Of a DNA stretch of 64,000 nucleotides, positions 17,581 to 25,196 are shown in pieces. Source of the DNA: Clostridia bacterium (GTDB lineage Bacteria > Bacillota > Clostridia > Oscillospirales > Acutalibacteraceae); the NCBI GenBank assembly GCA_017436915.1, contig JAFSCE010000035.1, forward strand, positions 1 to 64,000. The letters run 5' to 3'. How positions within the stretch are numbered: the stretch's first letter is position 1; every line of letters begins with the position of its first letter. The notes beneath the pieces were generated by a model. The model was not told the DNA's origin, did not search any database, and worked only from the letters and a program-made list of their open reading frames with translations. The position numbers were made by a program, and so were the translations under genes.

Positions 17581-18705
17581 ATGCTCAAACGAGGACTCGC
17601 CGTTGCTTGCATACTTTTGTTGCTGTTGCCGTGTTCGGTAATGGCGGAATCCATACCGTTGTCGTCGCTGTCGGCGGTTGTGTATGAGCCGGACAGCGGC
17701 CGCGTATTATATGCAAAAGATCCGGATACCAAGCGCCCGATGGCAAGCACGACAAAACTGATGACAGCCCTGGTTGCCGCTGACTGTTTACCGATGGGGG
17801 CGACCGTAACGATTCCGGAAACCGCGGTGTTGGTGGAGGGCTCGTCGATGGGCTTGCGCGGCGGAGATACCCTTACGGTGCGCGATCTGCTTACCGGTAT
17901 GCTGTTGTCTTCGGGCAATGATGCGGCGAACGCTGTTGCCTTATTGAGCGCGGGCTCATTGCCCTCGTTTGCCAAACGGATGAACGCTAAGGCAAAGGCA
18001 CTTGGCATGACACGCTCTTTGTTCGTCACTCCATCGGGGTTGGACGAAGGGGAACATGGTTCCACTGCACGGGACATGGCGTTGCTCGGCGCGGCGGTTT
18101 TGAAATCACCGGATCTGGCGGCGATATGTGCTGACAAGCAAGCAACCGTTACGGTTTCGGGCAATCCGGTGACGCTCTCGAATCACAATCGGCTGTTGTC
18201 GTTGTATGAACCTGCCGTCGGTCTCAAAACCGGTTTCACCAAACGATCGGGGCGATGCTTAGTTTCGGCGGCACAGCGTGACGGCGTGACACTGGTGGTT
18301 GCTACTTTGAACGGCGGCGATTATTGGAACGATCATATCGCATTATACGAATACGGCTTTTCCAAGACCGAATCCGTATCACTTGCGTTGCCCGAACTAC
18401 CGCCGTTGTCGGTGTGTGGCGGTACGGTGCCGTCGGTTTCCTTGCGGGCTGAAACTCCCGAAGCCATCACTTTCCTCAAGGGTGAGTCGACAGCGGTTAC
18501 CTGTCGCGTGGAATTGCCGCGTTTTACATGGGCACCGCTTGAAGCGGGAGAACCGCTTGGAACAATTGTTTACGAATTAAACGGATCGGTGTTGCGTGAA
18601 ATACCGATTACAGCCGAACATGCGGTAGCCGAGAGAGCACCGCTGGGATTTTTCAAAAAATGGAAGCGTCAGCTGCATGCTTTGCTGACCGCAATACTGG
18701 AGTAA
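17581..18705 (+). CDS. dacF: D-alanyl-D-alanine carboxypeptidase, DacF type (S11)
   Basis: Penicillin-binding carboxypeptidase that trims the terminal D-Ala of peptidoglycan stem peptides; the DacF form helps set spore-cortex crosslinking. A signal peptide is visible (LAVACILLLLLPCSVMA), then the catalytic motifs ASTTKLMT (SxxK), SSGNDAAN (SxN) and LKTGFTKRSG (KTG). A C-terminal PBP5-type beta domain and a final amphipathic helix could anchor it. The 374-aa length fits. Sporulation specificity is inferred from the gerW neighbour. Confidence 0.92.
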   Translation: MLKRGLAVACILLLLLPCSVMAESIPLSSLSAVVYEPDSGRVLYAKDPDTKRPMASTTKLMTALVAADCLPMGATVTIPETAVLVEGSSMGLRGGDTLTVRDLLTGMLLSSGNDAANAVALLSAGSLPSFAKRMNAKAKALGMTRSLFVTPSGLDEGEHGSTARDMALLGAAVLKSPDLAAICADKQATVTVSGNPVTLSNHNRLLSLYEPAVGLKTGFTKRSGRCLVSAAQRDGVTLVVATLNGGDYWNDHIALYEYGFSKTESVSLALPELPPLSVCGGTVPSVSLRAETPEAITFLKGESTAVTCRVELPRFTWAPLEAGEPLGTIVYELNGSVLREIPITAEHAVAERAPLGFFKKWKRQLHALLTAILE

Positions 18706-18709
18706 TACT

Positions 18710-19525
18710 ATGGCTTTAACACGATTGCAAAAGATACTCGCCGACCGCGGCGTGGCTTCACGCCGTAAGGCGGAAGAACTGATTGAACAGGGGCACGTTC
18801 GCGTTAACGGGCACCCTGCTAAAATCGGGGACAAGGCGGACGATCGCCGTGACGTTATCACCGTGCGCGGCAAACGCATTGATGCGCCGCCGGAACTTGT
18901 GTATTTAATGTTGCACAAGCCGCGCGGGTATATCACCACCTTGAGTGACGAAAATGGTCGCAAATGCGTTGCCGATCTGGTGCGCGACGTAGGGGTGCGG
19001 GTGTATCCTATCGGTCGGTTGGACAAGGACTCCGAGGGGTTACTGCTTTTTACCAACGACGGCGCATTTTCCAATGCGATGATGCATCCGACCACGCACG
19101 TACCGAAACGTTACCGCGTGACGGTGAGGGCAGAAGTCACGGAAGAGCAGTTGTCGCAGTTTGAGCAGGGAATATTGATCGATGGTAAAAAGACCCTGCC
19201 TGCGGAGGCGGCAATCGTGACTGAGGAAAAAGCAACACCCGATTCTCCGGCGCGCACCGTGCTGGAAATCGTCTTATACGAAGGCAGAAACCGTCAGATT
19301 CGCAAAATGTGCGAAGCTTTGGGGCTCGAGGTTGTTCGCCTGAAACGAACGGCAATCGGCACGGTTAAACTGGGAATGTTGCCGCTCGGCAAATGGCGAC
19401 CGCTGGATCCAAAGGAAGTGCGCGCGTTGCTGATGGCGGCGCAAGTCAACGAGAAGATCGCCGCCAAGTATATCAAAAACGGAAAGGGACAAGGAAATTA
19501 TGGTCGAAGTGCATCCCGCCGATAA
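18710..19525 (+). CDS. rluB: RluB/RsuA-family rRNA pseudouridine synthase
   Basis: The S4 RNA-binding domain is at the N-terminus (LQKILADRGVASRRKAEELI). The RsuA/RluB catalytic core carries YPIGRLDKDSEGLLLFTNDG, whose aspartate is the nucleophile, and the C-terminal motif GRNRQIRKM. A lysine-rich tail follows. Its 271 aa is slightly long for the family. It starts four bases after dacF. The RluB assignment (23S rRNA, U2605 type) is by analogy with Firmicutes gene order; the exact uridine is not readable from sequence. The 3' end overlaps the next gene by 26 bp. Confidence 0.9.
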   Translation: MALTRLQKILADRGVASRRKAEELIEQGHVRVNGHPAKIGDKADDRRDVITVRGKRIDAPPELVYLMLHKPRGYITTLSDENGRKCVADLVRDVGVRVYPIGRLDKDSEGLLLFTNDGAFSNAMMHPTTHVPKRYRVTVRAEVTEEQLSQFEQGILIDGKKTLPAEAAIVTEEKATPDSPARTVLEIVLYEGRNRQIRKMCEALGLEVVRLKRTAIGTVKLGMLPLGKWRPLDPKEVRALLMAAQVNEKIAAKYIKNGKGQGNYGRSASRR

Positions 19526-19868
19526 GGCGAAAACCGAAGAATTAGCAAAGCGCGCCGGCATTACCGCCGAGGTGTGTGCGATGAATATGTCCCGCGCGGG
19601 AGAGGAACTCGGCTACGTGCTGTATACCATTGACCGCGATACGATTGAGCTCGTTTCTTTGTATTCCAAGGAAGAACCGTTGGAGGAGTTGTTGGTGCGT
19701 GCAGCGCTTAATGCCGGTGTTAACGCTCTTGCGATCACGGCGGTGTGCCGCAACACGGCGCATTTCGGGCTGCTGGAACGACTTGGTTTTGTTAAGGAGA
19801 ATGAAGCGTATACTATTTTTATCCCCGACTTTTTTATGCGTCCTTGCAGCGGTTGCCACGGTGCTTGA
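19500..19868 (+). CDS. Small GNAT-like protein, function unknown
   Basis: A 122-aa protein whose frame overlaps the end of the pseudouridine synthase by 26 bp, so translation is probably coupled. The middle (ELGYVLYTIDRDTIELVSLYS) and the C-terminal FGLLERLGFVKENEAYTI look like the last strands and helix of a GNAT acetyltransferase, but the usual acetyl-CoA loop (RxxGxG/A) is not visible. It may be a degenerate, non-catalytic GNAT fold. It ends with a short CSGCHGA tail. Start: ATG at 19500 with AAGGACAAGGA upstream. Confidence 0.6.
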   Translation: MVEVHPADKAKTEELAKRAGITAEVCAMNMSRAGEELGYVLYTIDRDTIELVSLYSKEEPLEELLVRAALNAGVNALAITAVCRNTAHFGLLERLGFVKENEAYTIFIPDFFMRPCSGCHGA

Positions 19869-19920
19869 CGAAAACTGAACATAAAAAGACAAATTCTTTC
19901 CTTTTTTATAAGGAAAAACC

Positions 19921-19949
19921 TTGTTATTTTTGGCAAAATACGGTATACT
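19921..19949 (+). promoter_or_regulatory. Promoter of the biotin-carboxyltransferase operon
   Basis: TTGTTA, 17 bp, TATACT, about 70 bp before the first start codon. Confidence 0.75.
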
Positions 19950-20018
19950 GTACTCAATAATTATCATGGCGCAGGATTGGCTTTTTTAGCAGAATCTGCC
20001 GTATGGAGGTTAAACGAT

Positions 20019-21278
20019 ATGAGCAAGCAAGCGTCCGCGGCGCTTATGCGTCTGGAACAGTTTTTCGACTCGGGAACGTTTGTTGAGATCGATCGCTTGA
20101 TGAAGGATGGGGGAGAACCCGTTCCGGTTGTCGGCGGTTATGGTTTGGTGAACGAGTCTCCGGTATATGCCTTTGCACAAGACCGCACGGTTTGCAGCGG
20201 TGCTGTCGGCAAAGCACACGCCGCCAAAATTAAAACTATATACCGTCTGGCTGCACAGAACGGCGCACCCGTTGTCGGCTTGTTTGACAGTGACGGCGCG
20301 CGTTTAGGCGAGGGTATTGATGCGATGGATGCAATCGCGGAAATTCTGAGCGCGGCAAACGATCTGTCCGGCGTTGTACCGCAGGTTGCTGTCGTGCTTG
20401 GCGCTTGTGTGGGTTCGTCCGCTTTAATTGCGGCGGCTGCCGACGTAGTGATCGCTGTCAAGGATGCAGATTATTACTTAAACGTTGGTGATGAGAGCAG
20501 TAACGCCGACGTCAGTGCAGACACCGCAGACGAAGCTATTGCCAAAGCGCGCGAACTCTTATCTTATTTGCCTTCTAACAATTTAGCGGTTGCTCCGCTA
20601 TTTGAAACGGTGGCTCCTGCGGCTGTTGACGGCGCTGATGCTACGGCAATCGTAGCAGATGCCGGTTCGCTCTTTAAACTGTATGAGGATGACGTTGCGG
20701 CATTTGCCCGTATCAACGGTGCTGCCTGCGGTATCATCACGCTGACCGGTGACCCGATCGCTTGCTGTGCCGCATCACGTGCCGCGCGCTTTATGCGGCT
20801 GTGCGATAGTTTCTCGTTGCCGGTGCTTACCGTTGTGGATGCGGCCGGTTTTAAGGGGCTCAAATGTGCTTCCAAAATCACGCAAGCGTATGCAGAAGCA
20901 ACAACCGCCAAGGTGACGTTGATCACCGGTAAAGCTTATGGCGCTGTGTACGTTGCCGTTGCCGGTAAATTTGCCGGTGCGGATGCGGTGCTTGCGTGGC
21001 CGGATGCCTCCGTTTCACCGCTTGCTCCCGAAACCGCTATCCACATTGTGTGGAAAGATCGCTTGAGTGAAATGAACGATCCCGCGAAAGACCGTGAGGC
21101 GCTTGCTGAGGAATATCGCAAGACCTGTTGCAACGCTGAAACGGCGGCTGCGCAGGGCGCTGTTACAGATCTCGTGACACCCGAAGCCACGCGTGAGTGC
21201 GTTGCCGCAATGTTCGAGATGCTGTCAGGGAAGCGTGTCAGCAAATTACCGAAGAAACATGCGAATATCCGCTTATAA
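20019..21278 (+). CDS. Carboxyl transferase domain protein (12S/MmdA-like, short and divergent)
   Basis: Resembles the CoA-ester-binding carboxyltransferase subunit of methylmalonyl-CoA decarboxylase, transcarboxylase (12S) and propionyl-CoA carboxylase. GYGLVNESPVYAFAQDRTVCSG and KAHAAKI match the N-terminal crotonase half, and KITQAYAEATTAKVTLITGKAYGAVYVA with LAWPDASVSPLAPE the C-terminal half. At 419 aa it is roughly 80-100 residues shorter than MmdA, with the usual SGGAR loop changed to DSDGARLGEG and the middle reduced. GGAGG before the ATG at 20019 fixes the start. Biotin carrier and 5S/OadA-like genes follow. The acyl-CoA substrate cannot be deduced. Confidence 0.8.
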   Translation: MSKQASAALMRLEQFFDSGTFVEIDRLMKDGGEPVPVVGGYGLVNESPVYAFAQDRTVCSGAVGKAHAAKIKTIYRLAAQNGAPVVGLFDSDGARLGEGIDAMDAIAEILSAANDLSGVVPQVAVVLGACVGSSALIAAAADVVIAVKDADYYLNVGDESSNADVSADTADEAIAKARELLSYLPSNNLAVAPLFETVAPAAVDGADATAIVADAGSLFKLYEDDVAAFARINGAACGIITLTGDPIACCAASRAARFMRLCDSFSLPVLTVVDAAGFKGLKCASKITQAYAEATTAKVTLITGKAYGAVYVAVAGKFAGADAVLAWPDASVSPLAPETAIHIVWKDRLSEMNDPAKDREALAEEYRKTCCNAETAAAQGAVTDLVTPEATRECVAAMFEMLSGKRVSKLPKKHANIRL

Positions 21279-21316
21279 TGGGCTCTTGCCTGAATGTGAA
21301 AGGAAGGATTAATACT

Positions 21317-21718
21317 ATGAAACGTTTTAACATCACCGTCAACGGCAAGGCCTATGACGTACAAGTTGAAGAAGTTGGCGGCGCGGCACCTGTTGTCGCT
21401 TCTGTTGCCGCTCCGGCTCCGGCTGCTGCTCCTGCACCTGCCGCTGCACCCGCTGCGGCTCCCGCTCCGGCGGCTGCTCCTGCTGCTCCGGCACCTGCTG
21501 CCGGCACCGAGACGGTTTCCGCTCCCATGCCGGGTACTATCGTCAACGTTGTGGTTTCGGCCGGTCAGTCGGTTAAATCCGGCGACGTATTGCTCGTGCT
21601 TGAAGCCATGAAAATGGAAAACGAGATCATGGCTCCTCGCGACGGTGTCGTTGCCGGTGTCCATGTTAACAAAGGCGATAGTGTCGATTCCGGCACGCTG
21701 CTCGTATCTCTGCAATAA
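21317..21718 (+). CDS. Biotin carboxyl carrier protein with Ala/Pro linker
   Basis: This 133-aa protein has a short N-terminal beta segment (FNITVNGKAYDVQVEEV), a flexible linker of about 35 residues made almost only of Ala and Pro, and a C-terminal biotinyl domain. The biotin lysine is in the canonical EAMKMENEI. This matches the 1.3S subunit of transcarboxylase and the gamma/carrier subunit of decarboxylases. GGAAGG precedes the ATG at 21317. It lies between its two presumed catalytic partners, 38 bp after the carboxyltransferase and 21 bp before the OadA-like gene. Confidence 0.93.
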   Translation: MKRFNITVNGKAYDVQVEEVGGAAPVVASVAAPAPAAAPAPAAAPAAAPAPAAAPAAPAPAAGTETVSAPMPGTIVNVVVSAGQSVKSGDVLLVLEAMKMENEIMAPRDGVVAGVHVNKGDSVDSGTLLVSLQ

Positions 21719-21739
21719 TTCGGGAAAGGAAGGATCACC

Positions 21740-23140
21740 ATGGCAAAGGTTGGCATTACCGAAACCATCCTGCGTGACGCGCATCAGTCGCTGATAGCTA
21801 CCCGTATGACGACAGAGGAAATGTTGCCCGCACTGGAATTGTTAGACGACGTCGGTTACCATTCTTTGGAGTGCTGGGGTGGCGCGACGTTTGATTCCTG
21901 CCTTCGTTTTTTGAATGAGGATCCGTGGGAGCGTTTACGCATTTTGAAAAAGCATATGCCCAAGACTCCTCTGCAAATGTTATTCCGTGGTCAGAACATG
22001 CTTGGTTATCGCCATTATGCGGACGACGTTGTGGAGTATTTTGTACAAAAATCCGTGGCGAACGGTATCGATGTGATCCGCATTTTTGATGCGCTAAACG
22101 ATATTCGCAACCTGGAAACCTCCATCAAGGCCGCTAAGAAAGAAAAAGGCGCGCACGTGCAGGTCGCGGTGAGTTATACCACCGGTCCGGTGCACAATGT
22201 TGAGCATTTTGTAAAATATGCCAAGCAGCTTGAAGAAACCGGCGCGGATTCCATCTGCATTAAGGATATGGCAGGTTTGCTTGTTCCGTATGACACTTAT
22301 ACGCTGGTCAAGGAAATCAAGAACGCGGTTTCCATTCCGGTGCAGTTGCACTCTCATGCTACGGCAGGCATCGCGGATATGGTGCTGATGAAGGGTGTTG
22401 AGGCGGGTGCTTCCGTTATCGATACCGCACTCTCTCCGCTTTCGATGGGCACTTCCCATCCGGCAACCGAGTCCATGGTAGCGGCTTTGGCGGGCACGGA
22501 ATACGATACCGGGTTGGATCTTGTGAAGCTCAAAGAGGTCAGCAGTTACTTTGCCGGCCTGCGCAAAAAATATCTTGAAAACGGTCAGCTTAACCCGAAG
22601 ATGTTGGAAGTTGATACCAACGCATTGATTTATCAGGTTCCCGGCGGAATGTTGTCCAATCTGGTCAGTCAGCTTAAACAGGCGGGCAGAGAAGATCAGC
22701 TGGAAGAAGTGCTGATGGAAGTTCCGCGTGTGCGCGCGGATGCCGGTTATCCGCCGCTCGTTACCCCCTCGTCCCAAATCGTAGGTACGCAGGCGGTATT
22801 CAACGTTATCGGTGGCGAGCGTTATAAGATGGTTACCAAAGAGTTTAAGGGTTTGGTGCGCGGCGAATACGGCGCGACACCTGCACCGATCGACCCCGAA
22901 TTTGTCAAAAAGATCATTGGCGACGAAGAACCTATCACTTGCCGTCCGGCGGACCGTTTGGAGCCGGAGCTGGATAAGTTGCGTGACGAAATGAAAGAGT
23001 GGTATGAGCAGGAAGAAGACGTGCTCAGCTACGCACAGTTTGGTCAGGTTGCGGTCAAGTTCTTTGAAAACCGTCGCAACAAAAAATATCACATTGACGG
23101 CAAGCATCTGAATGAAGAACAACAGGTGCATCCTGTCTAA
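21740..23140 (+). CDS. Oxaloacetate decarboxylase alpha / pyruvate carboxylase B / transcarboxylase 5S-like subunit
   Basis: Biotin-dependent enzyme moving CO2 between oxaloacetate/pyruvate and carboxybiotin. The HMGL-like TIM barrel starts ITETILRDAHQSLIATRM, has a metal site and the carbamylated lysine in SICIKDMAGL, then HSHATAGIADM. The conserved carboxylase domain follows (QVPGGMLSNL, TPSSQIVGTQAV, KGEYG-like RGEYGATPAPI). It ends at 466 aa without a biotinyl domain, which is supplied by the preceding gene. OadA proteins of sodium pumps usually work with membrane beta and gamma subunits, none of which is nearby; a 5S-like role in a soluble transcarboxylase is therefore attractive. Confidence 0.9.
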   Translation: MAKVGITETILRDAHQSLIATRMTTEEMLPALELLDDVGYHSLECWGGATFDSCLRFLNEDPWERLRILKKHMPKTPLQMLFRGQNMLGYRHYADDVVEYFVQKSVANGIDVIRIFDALNDIRNLETSIKAAKKEKGAHVQVAVSYTTGPVHNVEHFVKYAKQLEETGADSICIKDMAGLLVPYDTYTLVKEIKNAVSIPVQLHSHATAGIADMVLMKGVEAGASVIDTALSPLSMGTSHPATESMVAALAGTEYDTGLDLVKLKEVSSYFAGLRKKYLENGQLNPKMLEVDTNALIYQVPGGMLSNLVSQLKQAGREDQLEEVLMEVPRVRADAGYPPLVTPSSQIVGTQAVFNVIGGERYKMVTKEFKGLVRGEYGATPAPIDPEFVKKIIGDEEPITCRPADRLEPELDKLRDEMKEWYEQEEDVLSYAQFGQVAVKFFENRRNKKYHIDGKHLNEEQQVHPV

Positions 23141-23150
23141 TGCTACACAC

Positions 23151-23183
23151 TATCCGAGAGCCCTTAAAATGGGCTCTCGGATA
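23151..23183 (+). terminator. Hairpin after the biotin operon
   Basis: TATCCGAGAGCCC and its complement form a 13-bp perfect stem with a seven-base loop. There is no clear T run after it, so it may terminate weakly or protect the 3' end. Confidence 0.55.
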
Positions 23184-23209
23184 TACGCGCTTTATAAAGA
23201 GGTGTTTTT

Positions 23210-24088
23210 ATGATACGCAGTATGACCGGTTACGGTCGTCATCAGGCAGTTGTGAACGGATGGGACGTGACGGTGGAACTAAAGTCCGTCAATCATCGTT
23301 ACTTTGAATATTCGTCCCGTTTGCCGCGCACCTGCGGTTTTTTGGACGATAAGCTGAAATCGTATTTACAACAAGAAATTTCCCGTGGAAAAGTGGATGT
23401 TTACGTGTCGCTGGATGCGGTGGAGCAAGCCGACAGTGTCGTGGAGGTAAACGTACCACTGGCACAGGCATACTATGACGCCTTAGGCGAACTGGAAAAA
23501 GAACTTGATCTTCGCAACGATGCGTCGGTTATGAACATTGCTCGTTTTCCGGACGTACTCGTTGTTCGTAAGACTGAAACTGACGAGCAAGAGATTTGGA
23601 ATGCTGTGCAGCAGGTGGCGGCCGTAGCGCTGGAAAAATTTGTGGCGATGCGTGAGTTGGAAGGCGTGCGGATGCGTGAGGATGTTCTCAGCCGCCGCGA
23701 AACACTTTTACATGCGGTTTCTGCGGTAGAGGAACGTTCACCGCAGACGGTGCGAGAGCACATGGAAAAGGTAGAAGCCCGCATGCGTGAACTGCTGGGG
23801 ACGGCAACGGTGGATGAACAACGCTTGTTGACGGAAGCGGCAATCTTTGCCGATAAGATCGCCACAGCAGAAGAAACTGTTCGTTTGCGCAGCCATTTGG
23901 ATCAACTTCAGGATTTGGTCAACAGCGATGAGCCGGTAGGCAGAAAACTCGATTTTCTGGTGCAGGAGATCAATCGTGAGACCAATACCATTGGCTCCAA
24001 AGCATCCGATCTGCAATTGGCGCAGGTGGTTGTGGATATGAAAGCCGAGATTGAAAAAATCCGCGAACAGATTCAAAACATTGAGTAA
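23210..24088 (+). CDS. yicC: YicC-family endoribonuclease
   Basis: YicC/YloC-family protein of 292 aa, conserved across bacteria and shown in some species to act as an endoribonuclease. Family landmarks are the N-terminal MIRSMTGYGR, SVNHRYFEYSSRLP, and the C-terminal KLDFLVQEINRETNTIGSKA; the middle is helical and coiled. It opens the long run of housekeeping genes in the usual Firmicutes order yicC-remA-gmk-rpoZ-priA. AAAGAGGTG precedes the ATG. Confidence 0.93.
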   Translation: MIRSMTGYGRHQAVVNGWDVTVELKSVNHRYFEYSSRLPRTCGFLDDKLKSYLQQEISRGKVDVYVSLDAVEQADSVVEVNVPLAQAYYDALGELEKELDLRNDASVMNIARFPDVLVVRKTETDEQEIWNAVQQVAAVALEKFVAMRELEGVRMREDVLSRRETLLHAVSAVEERSPQTVREHMEKVEARMRELLGTATVDEQRLLTEAAIFADKIATAEETVRLRSHLDQLQDLVNSDEPVGRKLDFLVQEINRETNTIGSKASDLQLAQVVVDMKAEIEKIREQIQNIE

Positions 24089-24106
24089 CAGCGGGAGGGT
24101 TTCACT

Positions 24107-24367
24107 ATGCGCCTAATTAACATAGGTTTCGGTAACATGGTTGCGGCTGGTCGTCTGGTGGCGATCGTCAGCCCTGAATCGGCTCCGATCAAGCGTATTA
24201 TTCAAGACGCAAAAGATCGCGGAACGTTGATTGATGCCACGTATGGACGCCGTACTCGCGCGGTGCTTATTACTGACAGTGAGCACGTTATTTTATCGGC
24301 GGTACAGCCGGAAACGGTGGCAAACCGTTTTGAAGACGATGAGGAGGAATTCGATCATGGCGATTGA
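24107..24367 (+). CDS. remA: RemA/DUF370-family extracellular matrix regulator
   Basis: An 86-aa DNA-binding protein related to B. subtilis RemA, which activates biofilm-matrix and osmoprotection genes by wrapping DNA in an oligomeric ring. The family pattern is complete: [39 protein letters not shown] and [11 protein letters not shown]. It starts 18 bp after yicC with GGGAGGG upstream and overlaps gmk by 11 bp. The target genes in this organism are unknown. Confidence 0.92.
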   Translation: MRLINIGFGNMVAAGRLVAIVSPESAPIKRIIQDAKDRGTLIDATYGRRTRAVLITDSEHVILSAVQPETVANRFEDDEEEFDHGD

Positions 24368-24944
24368 TTCCGCACCCGGTTTACTGATCGTTTTCTCCGG
24401 TCCGTCGGGTTGCGGCAAGGGAACGTTGGTGGCAAAACTTTTAGAGCAGCGCACCGATACCGTTCTTTCCGTGTCGGTCACCACGCGTGCTCCGCGTCCG
24501 GGTGAGATTGACGGCTTTCATTACTTCTTTAAGACCCGTGAAGAAGTGGAGCGCATGATCAAAAATGACGAGCTGCTCGAATACGCGCAGTACAGCGGGA
24601 ATTATTACGGTACACCGCGTGCCGCCGTTGAGGAACATCTCAAAGCGGGTCGGAACGTCATTTTGGAAATCGACGTGCAAGGTGCTTTGCAGGTGATGGA
24701 GCGCTGTGAGGACTACGTTTCAATCTTTTTGACGGTTCCTTCGTTAGATGAATTAGAGCGACGCTTGCGCGGTCGCGGCACCGAGGAAGAAACGTGGATA
24801 AAAGCGCGTATGGCGGCTGCCAAAAGTGAACTTAAATATATTGACCGTTATCAGTATACCGTTTTAAACGATGAGGTGGATGCTGCCTTTGATCGGCTCA
24901 ACACCATCATCGAAACCGAAAAATACAAAAAAATTTCGCAGTAA
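24357..24944 (+). CDS. gmk: Guanylate kinase
   Basis: Phosphorylates GMP to GDP. The P-loop is [12 protein letters not shown], followed by [19 protein letters not shown] (GMP binding), [11 protein letters not shown] and a lid region with [10 protein letters not shown]. Length about 195 aa. The frame is open upstream, but GAGGAGG before the ATG at 24357 and the conserved N-terminus set the start. It overlaps remA. Confidence 0.95.
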   Translation: MAIDSAPGLLIVFSGPSGCGKGTLVAKLLEQRTDTVLSVSVTTRAPRPGEIDGFHYFFKTREEVERMIKNDELLEYAQYSGNYYGTPRAAVEEHLKAGRNVILEIDVQGALQVMERCEDYVSIFLTVPSLDELERRLRGRGTEEETWIKARMAAAKSELKYIDRYQYTVLNDEVDAAFDRLNTIIETEKYKKISQ

Positions 24945-24966
24945 CATATACATAGGAGGAAAAGTT

Positions 24967-25164
24967 ATGTTGAAACCGACCGATATCGAACAATTGAAGG
25001 GTAAAAACAGCCGCTACGCGGTGGTTATTGGTGTTGCCAAGCGTGCCCGCAGCATTGCGCAGGACGCAGAGGATAACGGCGTTGTGTTGACCGAAAAACC
25101 GGTGAGCATGGCGATCTTGGATTTTACCGAGGGCGATTATAAGATGGTCGCTTCCAACGACTAA
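24967..25164 (+). CDS. rpoZ: DNA-directed RNA polymerase omega subunit
   Basis: A 65-aa protein with the omega core NSRYAVVIGVAKRARSIAQ and the C-terminal KPVSMAILDF. It promotes RNA polymerase assembly. AGGAGGAAAAGTT lies before the ATG at 24967. Placement after gmk is the standard order. The phosphopantothenoylcysteine gene (coaBC) often found between rpoZ and priA is not present here. Confidence 0.93.
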   Translation: MLKPTDIEQLKGKNSRYAVVIGVAKRARSIAQDAEDNGVVLTEKPVSMAILDFTEGDYKMVASND

Positions 25165-25196
25165 TCTGACACTATCACAGTTAGGGAGGAGCCGGT

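Noticed and set aside
21405..21510. Short GC-rich repeat that could look like a tandem array
   Set aside because: It encodes the Ala/Pro linker of the biotin carrier, a functional flexible hinge, not a CRISPR or satellite repeat.
20936..21784. 282-aa frame with serine/arginine/glycine repeats opposite the biotin carrier
   Set aside because: The repeats are the antisense reading of the Ala/Pro linker of the carrier protein.
22094..23131. 345-aa open frame opposite the OadA-like gene
   Set aside because: Shadow of a strongly conserved gene; His/Arg/Phe-rich composition typical of antisense frames.
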